Position numbers and translations under genes: made by a program. From Rhizomys pruinosus (taxonomy: Eukaryota; Chordata; Mammalia; Rodentia; Spalacidae): DNA of 64,000 nucleotides. Within the stretch, counting starts at the first letter, position 1. Every line of letters begins with the position of its first letter. Location of the stretch: contig VZQC01009956.1 of assembly GCA_009823505.1 (NCBI GenBank), forward strand, positions 1,864,772 through 1,928,771, given 5' to 3'. Of this stretch, positions 58,930 to 64,000 are shown in pieces. Under the pieces are notes generated by a model. That model was not told where the DNA came from. It did no database searches and was given only the letters and a program-made list of their open reading frames with translations.

Positions 58930-59380
58930 GGTTTAACATCTTCAGCTTGTGATTTTTTTCTTTATTAGGCTGAAATTTGTCATGTTTGAAGGCTACTCCT
59001 TGGCAAGCCCAAACAACCATCGGTTCTTCCCTTGTGTTATGCACTGGGGTTTTCCCTTCCCATGGTCACCAAATGAGGTCCAGTAAGCAACTTATCCTGT
59101 CTTGATCTTCCTGTACTGGTCTCCATTGTACAGCCTGGGCCTGGGTAGTCCAACAATGGGAGTCTATACTGTGAAGAGGCTGAAACCCCAGTCATAGATC
59201 AGTCCACAAGTTGGATGTCTCAGTGGTCCCCATCTCTCATTGAAGTTTTGTAGGATTCTTGGAGAATTTTCAGTCCATATTGGAAGATTAAAAATCTGTG
59301 TCTCATGTCTTTGAAGGATAGTAAAAGTGGTGGAAGCCACAGGGTAGCTGCACTTACCAGTAAGACAGGCAAAATAACTG
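58930..59380 (-). repeat. Possible old LTR related to the ERVL-type LTRs
   Basis: The order of words ctcagtggtccccatctctc, attgaagttttgtaggattc and ccacagggtagctgcactta parallels the LTR at 44,448 (ctcagtagtcccaatctatt and following), with much divergence. Confidence 0.35.
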
Positions 59381-59455
59381 TGCTCTTTTTTTGGCTTTTT
59401 CTCTTTTTACTAAGATCTCAAGTTTTATACCTAAAGTACAATTTCTCAGGCCTTA

Positions 59456-59475
59456 CTATTTATTTATTTATTTAT

Positions 59476-59510
<35 letters not shown>

Positions 59511-59512
59511 TA
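59456..59512. repeat. (TTTA)n then (TTAG)n compound microsatellite
   Basis: A TTTA run passes into a TTAG run of about eight units. Confidence 0.96.
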
Positions 59513-59539
59513 GTTATAATTTCCTTTTGGATGTTTAAG

Positions 59540-60043
59540 ACCACACAGCCACGATTAACCAAAGTTTTTGTTTTCTCAAGGTCAGTTGTGGATCTGGTCC
59601 TCAAGGGTCACTCAGGTTTGGGGGGCTAGGGGGAGCCTTTGGCTCCATTTGGCTTTTCATTTACCAGTTCCATCCACTCAAGGACAAAGCCAGGTCTTCC
59701 TAGACCAAGCTTCCCTTTTTGAAGCATGAGCAGACTTTCCTCTTTATAGAGTGGACAGTGGCTGAAGTCCCATTAGTGGATCTCCAAGACCTCCCTGCAC
59801 AAGAAGACTGGTGACTCACATTTGCAGAACATTTCAAGAGATGCCCCCATGCATAGTCCCCTGGGACTTAGTTAACTTCTGAGGGCAAGGAACAAAGTTA
59901 TCCCTTAAAACCCTCGGCCAAATTGGTATGGGCATTAAGTATGGTCATTAAGTATCCAAAAATGATAAGTTACACCAGCCTGATACTTTTAACTACTGTA
60001 TAACATTTTAGAAACAGCTTGGACAAAAGCTCAAGCAGCCTTG
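59540..60043 (+). repeat. Third copy of part of the inverted-arm sequence
   Basis: It matches 6,280-6,775 on the plus strand closely (cttttcatt then accagttcc; ccattagtg then atctccaagac; ggcaaggaacaaagtt; ggacaaaagctcaagcagcc). It stops exactly at the start of the LTR at 60,044, whereas the arm at 6,775 runs on. Confidence 0.88.
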
Positions 60044-60321
60044 TGTAGGGATTCTGTTTGGCAGAAGCACTTAGGATGTCAGCAAGCAACACTCAGGCTG
60101 GAGTCATGCTGGTCTCCTGCTTGCCTTTGAAAACCTGCCTGGTGCCAACTATTTTTGATGCTTTGGGCAAAGCATTGTCACATTCCTGTAGTGATCTGGA
60201 GTATATGGCATGAAATTCTGTATTCTCCAAACCCTACAAGGTCCTGTATAAAGACCCCAGATTACAGCAATAAACCAAGCTATTCCCTCCTAGAATTGCT
60301 CCTGGTCTCATCTCTGAGTAA

Positions 60322-60323
<2 letters not shown>

Positions 60324-60371
<48 letters not shown>
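60324..60371. repeat. (TC)n microsatellite inside the LTR
   Basis: A pure TC run, the plus-strand equivalent of the GA tracts at 3,416 and 17,610. Confidence 0.97.
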
Positions 60372-60374
<3 letters not shown>

Positions 60375-60421
60375 GGCATCGCTTCCAATCTCCCTCTGCC
60401 TCCCTACCAGGGCTTAGGCCA

Positions 60422-60849
60422 TGTTGGCTATTCTTTTGGCAGCCTTGACCCCTGCTGTCTCTCACAGACCTGTGAAAGTCTGGACTGTCCTTTGATCTCT
60501 CAGAAAAGAGTCTTGACCGGATTTTAGCCTGAGGTTTCCTCTTCCCAAATACCTGCCACAGCCCCCAATTGTGGGTACGTGTCCTAACCCCTGCCTGGTT
60601 TAGTATATAAGCCCTGAGTTCCAACAATAAAATTGAGTCTATTCCCTCATGCCTTCTCTGAGTCCGTGTATGTGTGTCTGTCTTTATGTCTGTCTTTATC
60701 TTTCTATTTCTTTGGGTAAATTCCCTGATGGGCCCTCTCCTCTCCTTGCTGGAGCTAAACCAAGGAGAGAAGAACAACAAACAGCATGTGGATGCCGGCC
60801 ATGCGTGCATAAAGGACCACTCATACAATGATAAACTCAGACAAGAACA
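60422..60849 (+). mobile_element. LTR inserted in the U5 of the family A LTR
   Basis: It begins TGTTGGCTATTC and ends ...AAGAACA. It contains a TATA box in tagtatataagccc (60,602) and AATAAA in ccaacaataaaattgag (60,624-60,640), an arrangement like class II ERV LTRs. The target duplication is not clear, so the ends are approximate. Confidence 0.6.
60602..60635 (+). promoter_or_regulatory. LTR core promoter and polyadenylation signal
   Basis: A TATA-like tatataag is followed within about 20 bases by aacaataaaa, the compact TATA-AATAAA arrangement of short-R LTRs. Confidence 0.6.
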
Positions 60850-60880
60850 GGGTTCTTTACCAGCTGGGCCAGATTGACCC

Positions 60881-61450
60881 CTGGGTTTGGAGTCCCATGG
60901 AAACTATGAGCCCTGGTCCAGAAAGGAAGAACACCCCATGGAAGGATGGACATGCCAGATACGTAAAACAATACAACTGATACCACAATGTGGAGTACAG
61001 CCTTTCATAAGACAAGAGGAAAAAAGGTAAGGTTAATGGTTTGGGGGTTGTGTTTACAACTTCATGCCTCTCTACGAGTGAGGTAGGTTAGCAGGCAGTG
61101 CCCGAGTTGGACTCAGCCAGTCCTGCCCTCTCTCAAGTGGGGGCATCATCTTAGGCTTGGGCTGTCTCTCAGAAACAAAGTATCTCCCAATTGAGACAAT
61201 TTTCAGAGGATTCAGAGAAGTGAAGTTGAGGCACCCCTGACAGGGAAAGGTGTCCTGTGTGGCAGCCAGGTTTGGGCACATATTTATGAGTTTCCCTGTG
61301 AAGGATAAGCTTTTAATTTACTTTTTTCTGTTTTTCTAACATTTAATGTCAGTTTCCACAAGCACAAGGGAATCATTAACCTAACTGGGTTCCTGCCTGC
61401 TGAGTCAGGGACTGTAAAAAGTTTCTGCCTGTAAGCTCTTTCTATTTACT
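60881..61450 (+). other. ERV leader, plus strand (related to ERV-A leader)
   Basis: Homologous to the complement of 16,854-17,470 (ggtaaggttaatggtttggg; cagtcctgccctctctcaag; gagacaattttcagaggat). The homology fades at about 61,450, before any gag start, so this ERV is reduced to LTR and leader. Confidence 0.82.
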
Positions 61451-62487
61451 GTCATTTCTCTCCCTTTCCATCCTAAATAAATCCACACTCAGACATCCAC
61501 ACATGCACCAGCTAGACTCAGAGACCAAGGAAACAGAGGCCATGCCCAGCAATGGCATGGTGCCAGCCTGATAATTCTATCTCAGAAAAGACAAGAAAAA
61601 TTTGTCCAGGTAGCAGGGGGTGGAGCTGTCACCCAATGAGTGTGGAACAGATTACTGGGAAGTTCGAGGAGGCCAGACACAGGAAGAAAGGAACTTGGCA
61701 GGCTGTGCCCAGGTTGGCAAGCAAGACAGGAGACTACAAATCCCAGAAATCTTTGAGCCTGTCTCATCCATGTTAACTTCCTTTATTAACATTCCAAGCC
61801 ATCAGAATATAATTCCCAGAATGCTTCAAGCCTGTCACTGCAACAGAGAAAGACTTCAGGACTTCCAAAGATTTAATTGTGGTCTTTCTCAAACAGGTCT
61901 CCTAAAAATACACAGAGATAATGTAACTTCAAACCTTACTGTGCTTTTTCTTATGGTGCTTATTCAAAATTGTACTGTTCCTTACATATCCATTTTTATC
62001 TTGAGATAATATTTTTATAATATGGCCATTTAAAATATGTGAAATTAATTCTATCTAAGCATGCTTATTAAGATATTAAATTTCTAAATCTAATACATGG
62101 GTACCCAAAGACATCTTTAAAAAAAATGTGCACCAATTCTAGAGAAGATTAATTAAAAATATCCTAGACAATTTTGGAGTTTTTTTTTTTTTAATGTGCT
62201 TCCACCTTTTAAAATTCAGGGGTTACCAGACCATGGGATTTGTAATCTACCACCGAGCTGAAGTGACAAGTCATCCTAAATCGTGTTTGTCTTTAACTGC
62301 CTTTAAGTCAATCTAAAATAACACTATATTTCAATTTCAGCATCCTAAAAGCAAAACAGGCAGATTTGTATGGAGATTTTCAGGCCAGCCTGGACTGACA
62401 AAAGGCTTTAGCACTAATAAAATGATCTTTAGCAACTATTGGTTATTTTAAAAACTGAGTTAAAAATACTCTAAAGTTTTCTTTAAA
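61451..62487. other. Unassigned DNA
   Basis: A plus-strand frame of 129 codons (61,620-62,009) is the longest here. It has no recognised domain and AT-rich codon use typical of chance. Confidence 0.45.
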
Positions 62488-62838
62488 AATTAACTTGCTA
62501 TAATTTTATTGGTTACATAAATTTAGTGTTTAAATCCTGCAAAGGCTAACATTTGATCTAAGATTAACATTTTTCCGCTGGGTGTGGTGGCGCATGCCTT
62601 TAATCCTAGCACTTGGGAGGCAGAGGCAGGAGGATCTTTGTGAGTTCAAGGCCAGCCTGGTTTACAGAGTGAGTTCCAGGACAGCTGGGACTACAGGAAG
62701 ACCCTGTCACGAAAAGACCAAAAAAAATTTTTAAAAAGATTAACTTTTTTCCCATTAACTTTTTGTAATTTTACTGCTTACATAAATTTAGTGTTTAAAT
62801 TCAGTAAAGGCTAACTCTAAAACTAAGATTAACCTTTT
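62488..62838. repeat. Tandem duplicate of ~87 bases, split by a B1
   Basis: Units 62,488-62,574 and 62,753-62,838 share acataaatttagtgtttaaa and ctaagattaac. The B1 inserted between them. Confidence 0.75.
62575..62736 (+). mobile_element. B1 SINE
   Basis: A well-preserved plus-strand B1 (gctgggtgtggtggcgcatg ... ctacaggaagaccctgtc, A-rich tail), with a near-perfect target duplication aagattaacattttt / aagattaactttttt at 62,560-62,574 and 62,737-62,751. Confidence 0.96.
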
Positions 62839-63600
62839 TTCTCCCTAAATCAGCTCTGTTAATATATTTAAATAGCTAATAAATTAATTAATTTATTAAG
62901 TGTAAATATAAATTTACAGATGTGATAGTTCAAAGTTTTATTGTGTATGCATTGTCATTTGCTTGTTATGATCCAACAACCCCCAAAAGGATCTGTAAAA
63001 GCCACTCTATAAAATTTATGTCTTAAAGTAATGTTTCTAGGGGTTGTAATATATAAAAGTTAAAATTATATACATAAATTTTATTACTTCAGGATAAATT
63101 CTTAATCAGGTAACTTAATCACAATGTATGTTTAATCAAGGTTTATCTAATTTATGTTCACTTTCATCCAAAATTTATTCACACATTATATAATGATTGT
63201 TTAAAAATTGGTCAAATACAATCAGCATAAAATATTGGTCATACTTAAATTTATTTCAAATACAAGTTGTTTTTACTCTTACTCCTAATTCATACTAGAT
63301 TTCCAGGTGACAGCCTTAACATTGATGTATACCAGGGTTCCCAATGTCTCTCTATGATGTTATCTGTAACATCCTATTGTTATCTTCAAGATAGCTTAGC
63401 TTTAAAAGACTGTATTTTACCTCTTAACCGGTTCCTGTATGGCTATATAGTACTATGGTTTTCAAAAAGGGTGAATTCTCCTAAAATTAAAGTAAAAATT
63501 AATATAATTCCCTCCAAAATACAGCACAACTTTTTCCTTGCATTAATAGACATAATATCGCTTGAAGGGATATTGTACTTCTCATAAACAACTACTAAAA
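62839..63600. other. Unassigned AT-rich DNA
   Basis: No repeat named. A 106-codon plus-strand frame (63,267-63,587) is AT-rich with no recognised domain. Confidence 0.45.
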
Positions 63601-63606
63601 AAATAT

Positions 63607-64000
63607 ATCCGCTGAAAAAGCCTTTGACAAAATTCAGCATCCCTTCATGCTTAAAGTCCTAGAGGGAATTGGATTGGAGGGATCATTCCTCAATGTAATC
63701 AAAGCCATATACAGGAAACCCATAGCCAATATCATCCTAAATGGGGAAATGACAGAAACATTCCCTTTAAAGGTAGGAACTCGGCAAGGCTACCCCCTGT
63801 CACCACTCCTCTTCAATATAGTGCTTGAAACACTAGCTAGAGCAATAAGGCAAGAAAAGGAAATTAAAGGAGTACTTATTGGAAAGGAAGAAGTCAATCT
63901 ATCCCTATTTGCTGATGATATGATTGTTTACTTAAGGGATGCTAAAAAACTTCACCAGAAGTCTCCTAGAAATTACTATCAGCTTGAGCAAAGTGGGAGG
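63607..64000 (+). pseudogene. L1 ORF2 reverse transcriptase (L1-E), runs off the window
   Basis: From 63,607 the sequence is open without a stop for about 345 bases: [20 protein letters not shown], then [20 protein letters not shown] and the catalytic FADD at about 63,907. An inserted base at about 63,950 shifts the frame just after the motif. There is no ATG, because the element is entered in the middle of the reverse transcriptase; the 5' boundary at about 63,606 is abrupt. It is the best-preserved L1 reverse transcriptase in the window. The rest of ORF2 lies beyond the end. Confidence 0.92.

Larger units (their letters stand above)
60044..60880 (+). mobile_element. Family A LTR, plus strand, split by another LTR
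   Basis: It starts TGTAGGGATTCTG. It has a TATA-like tgtataaagacc (60,245), AATAAA (60,271), a (TC)n tract and a CT-rich U5, in the same order as the LTRs at 3.3 and 17.5 kb. The U5 is interrupted at 60,421 and resumes at 60,850 with gttctttaccagctgggcc, after which the ERV leader follows. Confidence 0.8.

Noticed and set aside
60280..60828. 182-codon open frame on the minus strand
   Set aside because: It includes a long RERERE run from the TC microsatellite and spans two LTRs.
61620..62009. 129-codon plus-strand frame as a host gene
   Set aside because: No domain, no splice context and AT-rich composition consistent with chance.

Overview
This window looks like mammalian intergenic DNA from a rodent. 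The repeat mix says so: B1 and B2 SINEs with target-site duplications, an ID-type SINE, a B3 fragment, rodent-type LINE-1 (L1) in all stages of decay, and MaLR/ERVL and class II endogenous retroviruses (ERVs). The B1 and L1 spellings are not typical of Mus or Rattus as I remember them, so another muroid or related lineage is likely; this is recollection, not measurement. I found no intact host gene, no tRNA or rRNA gene, no CRISPR array and no bacterial-style operon. Almost every open reading frame is a piece of a transposon or a chance frame in a simple repeat.

Layout. Positions 1-1.46 kb hold a 0.9-1.1 kb dispersed repeat carrying a B1. From 1.46 to 18.03 kb is an ERV-rich block: two inverted arms (1.46-3.33 and 5.5-7.52 kb) surround an env remnant and a minus-strand LTR. 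A 4.5 kb 5'-truncated minus-strand L1 follows (7.6-12.1 kb), then a short second ERV with a lysine-type primer site (about 12.8-14.0 kb), then gag, protease and reverse transcriptase remnants with leader and 5' LTR of a minus-strand class II ERV (14.0-18.03 kb).

From 18.13 to 26.57 kb the same 3.8 kb unit occurs twice in direct orientation. The copies are separated by an N, a GA-rich block and an 11-unit minisatellite. Copy 1 differs from copy 2 mostly by single-base insertions and deletions, so it may be an unpolished false duplication rather than biology. The unit holds two exon-like open frames that I could not identify. From 26.6 to 29.8 kb is mostly unassigned AT-rich DNA.

From 29.99 to 40.84 kb three L1 bodies lie head to tail on the plus strand, followed to 44.2 kb by more L1 3' ends. 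At 44.2-47.8 kb is a four-level nest: L1 3' UTR, containing a B2, containing an ERVL-type provirus (LTR-gag-integrase-LTR, minus strand), containing a CpG-rich solo LTR. From 48 to 58.9 kb are scattered SINEs, L1 3' ends and two complete non-autonomous MaLR-like elements in opposite orientations. From 59.5 to 61.45 kb is a plus-strand relative of the ERVs at the left end, with another LTR inserted in its LTR. The window ends inside a comparatively young L1 reverse transcriptase.

Nothing here works together as a pathway. The organisation is a record of successive insertions, and the main points for a reader are insertion order, shared LTRs and the suspect duplication.
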